From positions 1-64,000 of the forward strand of contig JAGBAK010000065.1 in the NCBI GenBank assembly GCA_017938985.1: a stretch of DNA of 64,000 nucleotides, in the 5' to 3' direction. The position numbers and the translations under genes were made by a program. Origin of the DNA: Clostridia bacterium (lineage in GTDB: Bacteria > Bacillota > Clostridia > Oscillospirales > Acutalibacteraceae). The notes beneath the pieces were generated by a model. It was not told the DNA's origin. It saw only the letters and a list, made by a program, of their open reading frames with translations, and made no database searches. Positions within the stretch are counted from its first letter, which is position 1; each line of letters opens with the position of its first letter. Below are positions 8,103 through 16,670 of the stretch, piece by piece.

Positions 8103-8250
8103 TATAAATTTAAAAGCAGCTTCACCGAAAAGTGAAACTGCCTTTGATTTTATCTGTAACACATTTTCCGCAGTTACATAAGATGACAGTGTAAGCGGCT
8201 GAAACACAGACGCTTAAGACTAACACTCCGCCGACATAAAAGAGGCGGTT
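8103..8250 (+). promoter_or_regulatory. Hairpin-rich region upstream of the cysteine-rich peptide gene
   Basis: The 270 bp between the Stn-type operon and the small gene at 8268 hold several inverted repeats on the plus strand. These are GCAGCTTCAC/GTGAAACTGC (one mismatch), TGTAAC-N12-GTTACA (8155-8178), TAAGCG/CGCTTA (around 8192-8215) and CCGCC/GGCGG (8228-8248). I find no clear sigma-A promoter for the plus-strand gene, so another sigma factor or a structured leader is possible. Which repeats act as DNA operators and which as RNA hairpins cannot be told from sequence. Confidence 0.4.
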
Positions 8251-8267
8251 CGCAAGGAGGTTACATC

Positions 8268-8405
8268 ATGGGTTGCGGATGCAATAACAATTGGTTCCTT
8301 TTCATCATCCTCATTCTTCTCTTCTGCGGTGACTGCGGTTGCAACAACAGCTGCGGCTGTAACAGCGTAAGAACGAATGACTGCGGCTGCGGTTGCGGTT
8401 GCTAA
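8268..8405 (+). CDS. 45-residue cysteine-rich membrane micropeptide, function unknown
   Basis: The ATG at 8268 follows a strong GCAAGGAGG site at 6 bp spacing. The product has 45 residues, 11 of them cysteine. The start MGCGCNNNW leads into one hydrophobic helix (FLFIILILLF, about 10-19), then a tail of CG, CGC and CNNSC motifs ending in CGCGCGC. The layout is a single membrane anchor with a possible metal-binding or cross-linked cysteine tail. Small Gly/Cys-rich proteins of sporulation and envelope type exist in Firmicutes, but I do not recognise this one. Its stop is immediately next to the stop of the convergent alcohol dehydrogenase gene, with no terminator between. Confidence 0.7.
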   Translation: MGCGCNNNWFLFIILILLFCGDCGCNNSCGCNSVRTNDCGCGCGC

Positions 8406-9509
8406 CTAAAACTTAGCGAGAATCTCCGCCGCCTCTTCCTGCGTTAAGCCGCCGGGGGAGGCGGCAAAATTTCCCGGAATTGCGCTCTGCCAACGCAGGG
8501 CGTATTTTTTTGCGTTTTCTTCGCCTATAGAAACGCCTTTGAGGTCTGTGAGCGAAGCAACAACCTCTTTTACGGCTTGAATTTCATCTGTCATTGCAAC
8601 AAATTCCGCCGTTTTTCCGCTTGCAAATTCTGCACATCGGTCAATATAAGGTGCAAAAAAAGCGGCGCACGCCATACCGTGAGGTACGCCGTAATTTTCG
8701 GTCAGAACGTATCCCAGAGGATGCGGAAAAGCAGTGCCGCAGGTGTTGATAACAAGACCTGCATATATTGAGCCGTAATAAAGATTATCTCTTAATTCAT
8801 CGGGCACTTCTTTTGTTTTTGCAAGCGTTTTGAGGCAGGAATAAATCATCGGAATGCACTTTTCCGCCCACAGTTTTAAAGTGCCGTTACACTTGGTTGT
8901 AAAGAAGCCCTCAACGGCGTGCGCAAAAGCATCCAGAGCGGTTGAAACCGTTGATGCATAAGGCAAAGAGCGTGTATATTTCGGGTCGCAGAAAGCAATT
9001 TTTGCATAGCAATCGTCGCCCTTTATGCTCTTTTTCACGCCCGTTTCATCATTGGTCAGAACGGCAACCGCCGTAACCTCACTGCCCGTGCCTGCGGTTG
9101 TGCCGATAAGCGCAACGGGCAAGGGTGGATTTTTGTATTCTCTCTTGTAAATATCCGTTGGGGAAAGTTCGGAATTTGACGCATAAATCGCCACCGCTTT
9201 TGCCGCATCAAGCACCGAACCGCCACCGATTCCGAGGATAAAATCCGCACCTGCTTCTCTTGCGGCTTCGCCTGCTTTATGGCAAGACGAAATCAACGGA
9301 TTTTCGCCGATTTTATCAAAAACCGAGTATTCAATGCCTTCGTTTTTCAATGCTGTTTCGGCGTCGTTAAGTGCACCGCTTTTTTGGGCTCCGCTGCCGC
9401 CTGTCAGAATAAGGCAGCGTTTGCCGAGTTTTGCCATAAATGAAGCGTTGTTCAACACTGCATCTTCGCCGCATATACATTTTACGGGCATATAAATTAC
9501 GTCGTTCAT
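8406..9509 (-). CDS. Iron-containing alcohol dehydrogenase
   Basis: A 367-residue group III (Fe-ADH) dehydrogenase. The dinucleotide motif GIGGGSVLDAAKAVA is at about 93-107, the TTAGTGSEVT motif follows at about 140, and the metal ligands sit in DAFAHAVEGF, FPHPLGY and GVPHGMACA. The family reduces aldehydes or oxidises alcohols with NAD(P)H in fermentation. The substrate cannot be read from the sequence. The ATG has a GGGAGAA site and its own promoter at 9546-9574. It stands alone in its transcription unit, between the micropeptide gene and the divergent Rnf operon. Confidence 0.9.
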   Translation of the reverse strand: MNDVIYMPVKCICGEDAVLNNASFMAKLGKRCLILTGGSGAQKSGALNDAETALKNEGIEYSVFDKIGENPLISSCHKAGEAAREAGADFILGIGGGSVLDAAKAVAIYASNSELSPTDIYKREYKNPPLPVALIGTTAGTGSEVTAVAVLTNDETGVKKSIKGDDCYAKIAFCDPKYTRSLPYASTVSTALDAFAHAVEGFFTTKCNGTLKLWAEKCIPMIYSCLKTLAKTKEVPDELRDNLYYGSIYAGLVINTCGTAFPHPLGYVLTENYGVPHGMACAAFFAPYIDRCAEFASGKTAEFVAMTDEIQAVKEVVASLTDLKGVSIGEENAKKYALRWQSAIPGNFAASPGGLTQEEAAEILAKF

Positions 9510-9545
9510 CCTGATTCTCCCTTTTGTTGAGTCAATGTGTTTAAT

Positions 9546-9574
9546 ATTTTAGCAGGTTTTTTATGAAAATCCAA
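9546..9574 (-). promoter_or_regulatory. Promoter of the iron alcohol dehydrogenase gene
   Basis: TTGGAT (9574-9569), 17 bp and TAAAAT (9551-9546) on the minus strand, 37 bp from the start codon. Confidence 0.55.
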
Positions 9575-9602
9575 CAATTTTTTCGGTTTTGCTTTTACCA
9601 TA

Positions 9603-9631
9603 TTGAAAAAATATATTATAGGGTGTATTAT
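9603..9631 (+). promoter_or_regulatory. Promoter of the apbE-rnf operon
   Basis: TTGAAA (9603-9608), 17 bp, TATTAT (9626-9631), in a very AT-rich stretch that offers further overlapping -10 boxes. The first gene starts at 9657. All genes to 17552 follow without a terminator. Confidence 0.55.
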
Positions 9632-9656
9632 ATTATAAATAATATAATGGGTACGA

Positions 9657-10664
9657 ATGGGCGGTGACGGTGTTTTGAAAAAAATCGGAGCAATTTTTGC
9701 TGCCGTTGCAGCTGTTGCGATTGTCGCCTTTTTCGTCTGGGACGGTGTTTTCAACAAAACCGCTTCTAAAGAATTCTTTGCAATGGACACGGTCATTTCT
9801 GTCAAGATTACGGGCAAAGATGCCGATAAATGCGTTGCGGAAATTGAAAAATGCGTTGCTGAGCTTGACAGCATTCTAACACGCCACAAGACCACGTCAG
9901 AAATAAGCATTATCAACAAAAATTCGGGCGGCAATCTCAGCGATAAAACAGCTGAATACTTCCGTCTTCTTCTTGACGTAAGTAAAAAAAGCGGCGGCGC
10001 CTTTGACTTTACACTCGGTGCAGTCAGCGATTTATGGGGATTCGGAAAAAATCCCGTTGTGCCCGAGGTAGCTGAAATTCAGAAATTGCTTTCAGAATGC
10101 GGCTATAATAAAGTAACGCTTTCCGGCAATGAACTGACCGTTGGCGGCGGAATAATTGATTTCGGCGCAGTCGGCAAAGGAATTGCGCTCGACGAAATAC
10201 GCAGCATACTTGAAAATGCAAAAGTAAAAGAAGCTGTTATCAGCGTCGGCGGCAGCGTGCTTCTTTACGGCGAAAAAGAAGCGTCTGTCGGAATCCGTGA
10301 CCCCTACGGCAACGCAGGAAGAAGCATAGCAACCCTTTCGCTCGCTGACACCTGCATTTCAACCTCAGGCAGTTATGAGCGCTGTTTTGAAGAAAACGGC
10401 AAAACCTACCATCATATTATTGACCCCAAAACAGGTTTTCCTGTTGAAAACGAACTAATCAGCGTAACCGTTATTTCTCAGAACGGTGCAATCAGCGACG
10501 CTCTTTCCACCGCCTGTTTTGTTCTGGGCGTTGAAAAAGGCGCAGCCCTTGCAAAAGAATTCGGCTGCGAAGCTGTTTTTATCACAAAGGATAAAAGAGT
10601 TTATGCAACAGACGGCGCCGCACCGAAGCTTGAAATAACAGACACATCTTACACTTTGATATGA
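9657..10664 (+). CDS. apbE: FAD:protein FMN transferase (flavinylates Rnf subunits)
   Basis: ApbE moves FMN from FAD onto a threonine of RnfG and RnfD. The 335-residue protein has an N-terminal membrane anchor (about residues 9-27) and the family motifs FDFTLGAVSDLWGFG, VISVGGSVLLYG, HHIIDPKTGFPV and DALSTACFVLG. The His-His-Ile-Ile-Asp-Pro segment is the metal and FAD site. A TTG at 9675, nearer a GGTGACGG site, is an alternative start six codons later. Being first in the rnf operon, it supplies the flavin modification of RnfG (TGAT site) and RnfD. Confidence 0.9.
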   Translation: MGGDGVLKKIGAIFAAVAAVAIVAFFVWDGVFNKTASKEFFAMDTVISVKITGKDADKCVAEIEKCVAELDSILTRHKTTSEISIINKNSGGNLSDKTAEYFRLLLDVSKKSGGAFDFTLGAVSDLWGFGKNPVVPEVAEIQKLLSECGYNKVTLSGNELTVGGGIIDFGAVGKGIALDEIRSILENAKVKEAVISVGGSVLLYGEKEASVGIRDPYGNAGRSIATLSLADTCISTSGSYERCFEENGKTYHHIIDPKTGFPVENELISVTVISQNGAISDALSTACFVLGVEKGAALAKEFGCEAVFITKDKRVYATDGAAPKLEITDTSYTLI

Positions 10665-10665
10665 T

Positions 10666-11037
10666 ATGAAAACTAAACTTTTTAGAAAAGGCGATATCGC
10701 GGTCATTCTTGTTATTCTGGTTGCTGCCGCAGCTTTCCGGCTTTATCAGACAAAGCAATCGGATAAGCTTGAAGCGGTTATCACCGTTGACGGCAAAACG
10801 GTTGAAACAATCGACCTGTCTGCCGTTGAAAGCAAACGTGTAATTGAGCTTGACACCGCACCGAAAGTTGTTATTGCGGTTGAAAAAGGTGCAATTTACT
10901 TTGAAGAAGCCGAATGCGACGATAAGCTCTGCATAAACTGCGGAAAGCTCAGCAGGAAAGGAGATACCGCCGTTTGTCTGCCCGCAAAAACGGTTGTTAC
11001 CGTCAGCGGTTCAGACGTTGACGTTATGACTTACTGA
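10666..11037 (+). CDS. NusG domain II-containing membrane protein
   Basis: A 123-residue protein with one N-terminal transmembrane helix (about 11-26) and an extracytoplasmic NusG-II-like domain. Its hallmark is the CDDKLCINCGKLSRKGDTAVCLP stretch near the C-terminus, compared with the usual C-x4-C-x2-C pattern before a loop and CLP. Members of this family sit beside apbE and rnf genes in many Clostridia. Their role is not established; a part in assembly or flavinylation of the complex is inferred from the company it keeps. The start lies one base after the apbE stop. Confidence 0.75.
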   Translation: MKTKLFRKGDIAVILVILVAAAAFRLYQTKQSDKLEAVITVDGKTVETIDLSAVESKRVIELDTAPKVVIAVEKGAIYFEEAECDDKLCINCGKLSRKGDTAVCLPAKTVVTVSGSDVDVMTY

Positions 11038-11038
11038 A

Positions 11039-11560
11039 ATGAAAAAAAGCATTGCATTTAAAACGGCTCTCGGCGCAATACTGTGTGCGCAGGCTCTGGC
11101 TCTCGGTTTTCTTGAAAGCCTGATACCGCCGATTCCGTTTCTTCCGCCGGGAGCAAAACCCGGATTTTCAAACATAGTTACGATGTTTGCCGCAGGCAGC
11201 CTCGGGCTGCCGCAGGCACTTGCCATAACCCTTATCAAAGGCGGTTTTGCTTTTGTAACAAGAGGTTTTACGGCAGGAATTATGAGCCTTTCGGGCGGAA
11301 TTCTTTCCACCCTTGCAATGTGGCTCCTTCTTAAATTCGCAGATAATAAGCTCGGACTTATCGGCATTTCCGTTATATGCGCCCTCTGCCACAACGCAGG
11401 TCAGCTTGGTGCGGCGGCGGTTATAACCGGAAGCGGAGTTATTATATACTACGCACCTGTGCTTGCCGTTTTCGGCATTGCAACAGGCGCTGTCACGGGA
11501 ATAATCCTGAAAGCGGTTATGCCTGTGCTTGAAAAACAGAAACAATACTTCTACAGATAA
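11039..11560 (+). CDS. Gx transporter family membrane protein (HepT component I-like)
   Basis: A 173-residue integral membrane protein with about five hydrophobic helices and conserved glycine and proline turns such as IPPIPFLPPGAKPGFSN. It matches the family annotated as Gx transporter or heptaprenyl diphosphate synthase component I, resembling the membrane subunit of ECF-type importers. It follows the NusG-II gene by one base and precedes rnfC by 21 bp. In this position it may import a flavin precursor or help quinone/flavin supply for Rnf; that is inference from context only. Confidence 0.7.
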   Translation: MKKSIAFKTALGAILCAQALALGFLESLIPPIPFLPPGAKPGFSNIVTMFAAGSLGLPQALAITLIKGGFAFVTRGFTAGIMSLSGGILSTLAMWLLLKFADNKLGLIGISVICALCHNAGQLGAAAVITGSGVIIYYAPVLAVFGIATGAVTGIILKAVMPVLEKQKQYFYR

Positions 11561-11581
11561 ACACACAAAGGAGGAATTACT

Positions 11582-12931
11582 GTGGTTAAGACCCATATGG
11601 CAGGCGTTCTGTCTGCCGTTAAAAAGGTCAGAGGCGGCGTTAAAGTACACCATCACAAAAACACCGCCGAATCAGAGGTAGTCAGAATGCCTGCCCCTGC
11701 TAAAGTCGTTATCCCTATGCAGCAGCATATCGGCGCTCCCTGCGAGCCCGTTGTTAAGGTTGGCGACACTGTTGCTGTCGGTCAGCTTATAGGTGACACA
11801 GACAAATTCGTAAGCGCTCCCATTCATTCTTCGGTTTCGGGTGTTGTTACCGCTATAGGCGATATCAAAATGCCCAACGGAATACTCTCAAAAGCCGTTA
11901 CAATTGAATCCGACGGTGAAATGAGACTCTGGGAAGGCATTGAACCGCCCCACGTTGAAACAAAAGAGGACCTCATCAAAGCGGTGCGTGCATCGGGTCT
12001 TGTAGGTCTCGGCGGTGCAGGTTTCCCGACCCACATCAAGCTCAATTTCCCTGCAGACAAAAACATAGACACACTTGTTGTCAACGCTGCGGAATGCGAA
12101 CCTTTCATCACCGTTGACTACCGCGAATGTATTGAAAACTCCTGGGATATTCTTTCAGGCGTATATCTGCTCAAAGACCTTCTCGGCTTCAAGCAGGTAA
12201 TCATCGCCGTTGAAGATAACAAGCCCGAAGCATTCAAGGTTCTCAAGAGCATTGCCGACCATTCGCTCGATAAGCACGACGAAGTGAAGCTTATGGTGCT
12301 TGAATCAAAATATCCTCAAGGTGCAGAAAAAATGATGGTTCAGTCCGCAACAGGCAGAAGAGTTCCGCCCGGAAAGCTTCCTGCCGACGTAGGCTGCGTT
12401 GTTATGAACGTTGCTTCTGTTGCTTTCATCGCCCGTTATCTTAAAACAGGTAAACCGCTTGTCAGCCGTTCGCTTACCGTTGACGGTTCAGCAATTGCAG
12501 AACCCAAAAACGTAAGAGTTCCCGTAGGCACAAGCATCAGCGAAATTATTGATTTCTGTGGCGGATTCAGCAAAGATCCCTGCAAAATCCTTACAGGCGG
12601 TCCCATGATGGGTCTTGCCATTGTCGGCACTGATTTACCCGTTCTCAAGCAGAACAACGCTATTCTTGCTTTTGCCCACGATGATGCCGTTCTCAAACCT
12701 GAAAGCGATTGCATCCGCTGCGGCAGATGTGCAACAGCCTGCCCGATGAGCCTTATGCCCACAAACATAGTAAGAGCGGCAAAAACCAAAGACGTTTCCA
12801 TGCTTAAAACAGCAGGCGTTAACGTATGTATGGAATGCGGCAGCTGCGCATTCGCCTGTCCCGCAGGCAAACCCCTTGTTCAGCATATGAGACTGGCAAA
12901 GGCAATTCTCAGAGAGGAGGGCAATAAATAA
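11582..12931 (+). CDS. rnfC: Rnf complex subunit C (NADH-oxidising)
   Basis: RnfC is the peripheral subunit that exchanges electrons with NAD(H). The 449-residue protein starts with a GTG behind AAGGAGG. It has an N-terminal barrel-sandwich region (HHHKNTAES), the NuoF-like nucleotide/FMN motif GLVGLGGAGFPTHIK (about 139-153), and two [4Fe-4S] motifs, CIRCGRCATACP and CMECGSCAFACP, near the C-terminus. Its stop overlaps the rnfD start by one base. The gene order C-D-G-E-A-B is that of the ferredoxin:NAD oxidoreductase of Clostridia. Confidence 0.95.
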   Translation: MVKTHMAGVLSAVKKVRGGVKVHHHKNTAESEVVRMPAPAKVVIPMQQHIGAPCEPVVKVGDTVAVGQLIGDTDKFVSAPIHSSVSGVVTAIGDIKMPNGILSKAVTIESDGEMRLWEGIEPPHVETKEDLIKAVRASGLVGLGGAGFPTHIKLNFPADKNIDTLVVNAAECEPFITVDYRECIENSWDILSGVYLLKDLLGFKQVIIAVEDNKPEAFKVLKSIADHSLDKHDEVKLMVLESKYPQGAEKMMVQSATGRRVPPGKLPADVGCVVMNVASVAFIARYLKTGKPLVSRSLTVDGSAIAEPKNVRVPVGTSISEIIDFCGGFSKDPCKILTGGPMMGLAIVGTDLPVLKQNNAILAFAHDDAVLKPESDCIRCGRCATACPMSLMPTNIVRAAKTKDVSMLKTAGVNVCMECGSCAFACPAGKPLVQHMRLAKAILREEGNK

Positions 12932-13908
12932 TGGTTAACGGCAAAAAACTGGTTGTAAGCGCATCGCCCCACCTGCGTTCAACCCAGACAACGACCCGGA
13001 TAATGCTCGATGTTATCCTTTCGCTTATCCCCGCCCTCATCGCTGCAATATTCATTTTCGGTCCCAGAGTTATCCCCGTAACCGCAGTTTCAATCAGCTC
13101 TGCGGTTCTTGCAGAATACGTTTCACGCAAGGTTATGAAACGCCACCAGACAATCGGCGATTTAAGCGCAGTTGTTACAGGTCTCATCCTTGCTCTCAAC
13201 CTTCCCGTGTCAATCCCCTACTGGATTGCCGCAATCGGCAGCATCGTTGCCATAGTTGTTGTCAAGCAGTTCTTCGGCGGCATCGGTCAGAACTTTGCTA
13301 ACCCTGCCATCACCGCAAGAATCGTTCTTCTTCTTTCATTTGGCCCCCAGATGGGTAACTGGGTAACTCCCCTTTCGTGGAAAACCGCAGTCACCACATC
13401 GGCAACACCTCTTGCCGTCGGCTACGGCAACGCAGGCGCACCGTCACTCACAGATATGCTTCTTGGTCTCAGAGGCGGCTGCCTTGGTGAAACCTGCGCT
13501 GTTGCCCTTATTCTCGGCGGTGTATACCTTATTGCAAGAAAAGTTATCTCCCCTGCAATTCCCCTTACATATATCGGCACGGTTGCTCTTATAATGCTTA
13601 TAGCAGGCAAAGGCGACCTCGGATTTGTTGCTTACCAGATTATGGGCGGCGGTCTGCTTCTCGGTGCATTCTTTATGGCAACAGACTATTCCACCTGCCC
13701 CATCAAGGTCAGAGGCAAAATAATATTCGGCATCGGCTGCGGTATTATCACCTCTCTTATCAGACTTTTTGCTTCAATGACAGAAGCTGTTTCATTTGCA
13801 ATTCTTCTGATGAATCTTCTTGTTCCCTTTATTGACAGAGCAACAATCCCCAAGCCTTTCGGCACACCCAAAAAAGAAAAAAAGGCAAAGGAGGCGGCTG
13901 AGAAATGA
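12931..13908 (+). CDS. rnfD: Rnf complex subunit D (membrane, flavinylated)
   Basis: A 325-residue polytopic membrane protein homologous to NqrB/RnfD. The covalent FMN site is expected at Thr159 in TTSATPL (about 155-161), matching the S-A-T pattern used by ApbE. About eight to ten membrane helices are visible. The C-terminus is a lysine-rich cytoplasmic tail. Overlap with rnfC (1 bp) and rnfG (4 bp) shows coupled translation. Confidence 0.95.
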   Translation: MVNGKKLVVSASPHLRSTQTTTRIMLDVILSLIPALIAAIFIFGPRVIPVTAVSISSAVLAEYVSRKVMKRHQTIGDLSAVVTGLILALNLPVSIPYWIAAIGSIVAIVVVKQFFGGIGQNFANPAITARIVLLLSFGPQMGNWVTPLSWKTAVTTSATPLAVGYGNAGAPSLTDMLLGLRGGCLGETCAVALILGGVYLIARKVISPAIPLTYIGTVALIMLIAGKGDLGFVAYQIMGGGLLLGAFFMATDYSTCPIKVRGKIIFGIGCGIITSLIRLFASMTEAVSFAILLMNLLVPFIDRATIPKPFGTPKKEKKAKEAAEK

Positions 13909-14459
13909 AAAAAATCAAAGAATATGCCGCTCCGACAGTAGTGCTTTTTGTTATATGCATTGTTGCAGCATTTCTTCTTGCGGTAACAAACAACGTTACC
14001 GCTCCCAAAATTGAAGAAGTCAATGCCGAAAACGAAGCAAAGTCAAGACAGGTTGTTTTTGCCGATGCCGCAAGCTTCGGCGAAGAATTCACAAACGGCG
14101 ACGGCATCAAGCTTGTGCCTGCACTTGACAAAGACGGCAACACAATCGGTCACGTTGTTGTTACCGTTGAAAAGGGTTACGGCGGAGACATCTCCGTTAT
14201 GACAGGCGTTGACCTTGAAGGCAAGGTTACGGGCGTCAACATTCTTTCAATGAGCGAAACCGCAGGTCTCGGCGCAAACGCTTCAAAAGAAAGCTTTCTC
14301 AACCAGTTTGCAGGCAAAGTTTTCGGTATTAACGTTACAAAAGACGCACCCAATGAGAACGAAATCAAGGCTCTCACAGGTGCAACCATCACATCAAACG
14401 CCGTAACCAAAGCGGTCAATGCGGCAATCGAAGCTACAGGAGGTGAGAACAATGGCTAA
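13905..14459 (+). CDS. rnfG: Rnf complex subunit G (FMN-carrying)
   Basis: A 184-residue protein with one N-terminal membrane helix (about 11-29) and an extracytoplasmic FMN-binding domain. The ApbE target motif TGAT at 158-161 lies in KALTGATITSNAV, so Thr161 should carry FMN through a phosphoester bond. An upstream SMSETAGLGANA loop matches the family. It overlaps rnfD and rnfE. Confidence 0.95.
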   Translation: MKKIKEYAAPTVVLFVICIVAAFLLAVTNNVTAPKIEEVNAENEAKSRQVVFADAASFGEEFTNGDGIKLVPALDKDGNTIGHVVVTVEKGYGGDISVMTGVDLEGKVTGVNILSMSETAGLGANASKESFLNQFAGKVFGINVTKDAPNENEIKALTGATITSNAVTKAVNAAIEATGGENNG

Positions 14460-15243
14460 ACAGACAAAGCTTGCAAAAAATTCTGAAAAGAAATCGCTCC
14501 GTAAAGAATTTACCAAAGGTCTTATAAGCGAAAACCCCACAATGCGTCTTGTTCTCGGCACCTGCCCCACGCTTGCCGTTACAACAAGCATTGTCAATGC
14601 TCTCGGTATGGGCGTTTCGGCGATGATAGTTCTTGTTTGTTCAAACATCGTTATCTCAGCATTGAGAAAGGTTATCCCCTCAAAAGTACGCATTCCCGCA
14701 TACATCGTTATTATTGCTTCATTCGTTACCATCGTTCAGATGATTGTCAAAGCATTTGTTCCTGCTCTTGATAAATCACTCGGCGTTTTCCTGCCGCTGA
14801 TTGTTGTTAACTGCATCATTCTCGGCAGAGCAGAAGCATTCGCAGGCAAAAACCCCGTTCTCGCTTCAGCAGTTGACGGTCTCGGCATGGGCGTAGGCTT
14901 CACTTTTGCACTTTGCTGCATGGGCGCTATCAGAGAAGTCATCGGCGCAGGCACAATTTTTGCAGGCGCAGAAAGCCTTCTCTCAATTGCAGGTATCACA
15001 GGCTTTGACGGCTTCACTCTTATCGGCGAAAACAGCCTGTTCAGTCCTATGACCATATTCATTCTCGCTCCCGGCGGATTCTTCACGTTCGGTATTCTTA
15101 TGGCTTGCGCAAACAAGCTTGCCGAAAGAAAAGGCAAACCCAAGGCTGAACTCGGCGGTTGCTCCGCCTGCCCGATGGCAAAGAATTGTGCGCTTCTCGC
15201 AAAGGGCGAAGGCTGCGAAGAAAAGGAGGAGGCTGAAGCATGA
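14452..15243 (+). CDS. rnfE: Rnf complex subunit E (membrane)
   Basis: A 263-residue polytopic subunit of the RnfA/RnfE pair. The ATG at 14452 follows GGAGGTGAG and overlaps the end of rnfG by 8 bp; the longer open frame back to 14419 is not needed. It has six membrane helices with the family's inverted-repeat topology and cysteines that hold a membrane iron-sulfur site together with RnfA (LVLGTCPTLAVT, LVVNCIILGRAEA-like). A cysteine-bearing C-terminal tail (GGCSACPMAKNC) is an extra feature that could bind a cluster or metal. Confidence 0.93.
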   Translation: MAKQTKLAKNSEKKSLRKEFTKGLISENPTMRLVLGTCPTLAVTTSIVNALGMGVSAMIVLVCSNIVISALRKVIPSKVRIPAYIVIIASFVTIVQMIVKAFVPALDKSLGVFLPLIVVNCIILGRAEAFAGKNPVLASAVDGLGMGVGFTFALCCMGAIREVIGAGTIFAGAESLLSIAGITGFDGFTLIGENSLFSPMTIFILAPGGFFTFGILMACANKLAERKGKPKAELGGCSACPMAKNCALLAKGEGCEEKEEAEA

Positions 15244-15827
15244 GTTATCTTTCAATTCTTCTTACCGCTATCCTCACGGCAAACTTTGTTCTGAGCAAAT
15301 TCCTCGGCATCTGCCCGTTCCTCGGTGTTTCCAAAAAGCTCAACACCGCAATGGGTATGTCGGCAGCGGTTATCTTCGTTATGGCTCTTTCAACCGCAGT
15401 TTGCTATCCCATCAACAATTATATCCTTGTTCCCAACGGTCTCGAATACCTTCAGACGATTGTCTGCATTCTTGTTATTGCGGCTCTCGTTCAGCTTGTT
15501 GAGATTATCCTCAAAAAGTTTATGCCTCCGCTTTACAATGCGCTCGGCATTTATCTGCCCCTTATCACAACCAACTGCGCAGTTCTCGGCGTTGTTCTTC
15601 TTAACTTCACAGAAGGATATACATACCTTGAATCCATCGTTAACAGCGTTGGCGCAGGTCTCGGCTTTATGCTGGCAATGGTTATTTTCTCGGGCGTTCG
15701 TTCAAGACTCGAAAGCTGCGACGTTCCCAAGTTCCTTCAGGGACTTCCCATCGTTCTTATTGCGGCTTCAATTGTTTCTCTTTCCTTCATGGGCTTCACA
15801 GGTCTTGTTGAAGGAATTCTCGGTTAA
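15240..15827 (+). CDS. rnfA: Rnf complex subunit A (membrane)
   Basis: A 195-residue membrane protein with six helices, paired with RnfE. Conserved cysteine-containing motifs FLGICPFLGVS and TTNCAVLGVVLL place the membrane-embedded [2Fe-2S] ligands. The start overlaps the rnfE stop by 4 bp (ATGA). The size equals the usual 190-195 residues. Confidence 0.95.
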   Translation: MSYLSILLTAILTANFVLSKFLGICPFLGVSKKLNTAMGMSAAVIFVMALSTAVCYPINNYILVPNGLEYLQTIVCILVIAALVQLVEIILKKFMPPLYNALGIYLPLITTNCAVLGVVLLNFTEGYTYLESIVNSVGAGLGFMLAMVIFSGVRSRLESCDVPKFLQGLPIVLIAASIVSLSFMGFTGLVEGILG

Positions 15828-15842
15828 GGAGGTAACGCTGAA

Positions 15843-16655
15843 ATGAATCCTGTTTTATTTGCAGTAATCCTTCTTGGCGGTATCGGTCTGATTGCCGCCA
15901 TCGGTCTCACCGTTGCTTCAAAAGTTTTTGCTGTTCCCGTTGACGAAAAAGCAGAAGCAATCAGAGAATGTCTGCCCGGCGCCAACTGCGGTGCCTGCGG
16001 CTTCTCGGGTTGTGACGGTTATGCCGCCGCTCTTTCAAAGGGCGAAACAACGGACACCGCACTCTGCGCACCCGGCGGCAACGACGTTTCAAAGGCAATC
16101 GGCGAAATCACAGGTCTCGCCGCAGGCAACGTAAAACCCTCGGCTGCCGTTGTTCTTTGCCAGGGTCACAACGTTAACGCAGCAACAAAGCTTGAATATC
16201 AGGGCGTTCAGAGCTGCCGTATGGCCGCACAGATTTTTGGCGGTCCCAAAGAATGCATTTACGGCTGTCTCGGTTTCGGTGACTGCGCAGCCGTCTGTCA
16301 GTACGACGCAATCAGCATTTGCGACGGCGTTGCAAGAATCAATCCGCATATCTGCAAAACCTGCAAAATGTGCGTTAAAACCTGTCCCAACGGCCTTATT
16401 GAAATGATGCCCCTTGAAGAAGTCAAAGCCGCAGTGCTTTGCAAAAACCACGACAAGGGCGCAAACACACGCAAGGAATGCACCGCAGGCTGTATCGGCT
16501 GCATGAAGTGCGTAAAGGCTTGCGAAGCTGAAGCTATCAGCATTGACCGTTTCTGCGCAAAGGTTGATTATGACAAATGCACAGGCTGCGGCAAATGCCA
16601 CAGCGTATGCCCCGTCGGTTCTATTGACCTTATCGACCTTGCGGTTAAAGCATAA
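15843..16655 (+). CDS. rnfB: Rnf complex subunit B (ferredoxin-binding)
   Basis: RnfB takes electrons from reduced ferredoxin. The 270-residue protein has an N-terminal membrane helix, the RnfB [4Fe-4S] motif CLPGANCGACGFSGC (about 40-54), and a C-terminal half with several ferredoxin-type clusters: C-x3-C around CIYGCLGFGDC, CKTCKMCVKTCP, CTAGCIGCMKCVKAC and CTGCGKCHSVCP. It ends the rnf gene set. The AAGGAGGTAACGCTG site gives the ATG at 15843. Confidence 0.95.
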   Translation: MNPVLFAVILLGGIGLIAAIGLTVASKVFAVPVDEKAEAIRECLPGANCGACGFSGCDGYAAALSKGETTDTALCAPGGNDVSKAIGEITGLAAGNVKPSAAVVLCQGHNVNAATKLEYQGVQSCRMAAQIFGGPKECIYGCLGFGDCAAVCQYDAISICDGVARINPHICKTCKMCVKTCPNGLIEMMPLEEVKAAVLCKNHDKGANTRKECTAGCIGCMKCVKACEAEAISIDRFCAKVDYDKCTGCGKCHSVCPVGSIDLIDLAVKA

Positions 16656-16670
16656 GAAGGAGAAGTTAAA

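Noticed and set aside
8098..8150. The GCAGCTTCAC hairpin as a terminator for an upstream plus-strand gene
   Set aside because: There is no plus-strand gene upstream; the nearest gene is divergent. It is left as part of the leader region.
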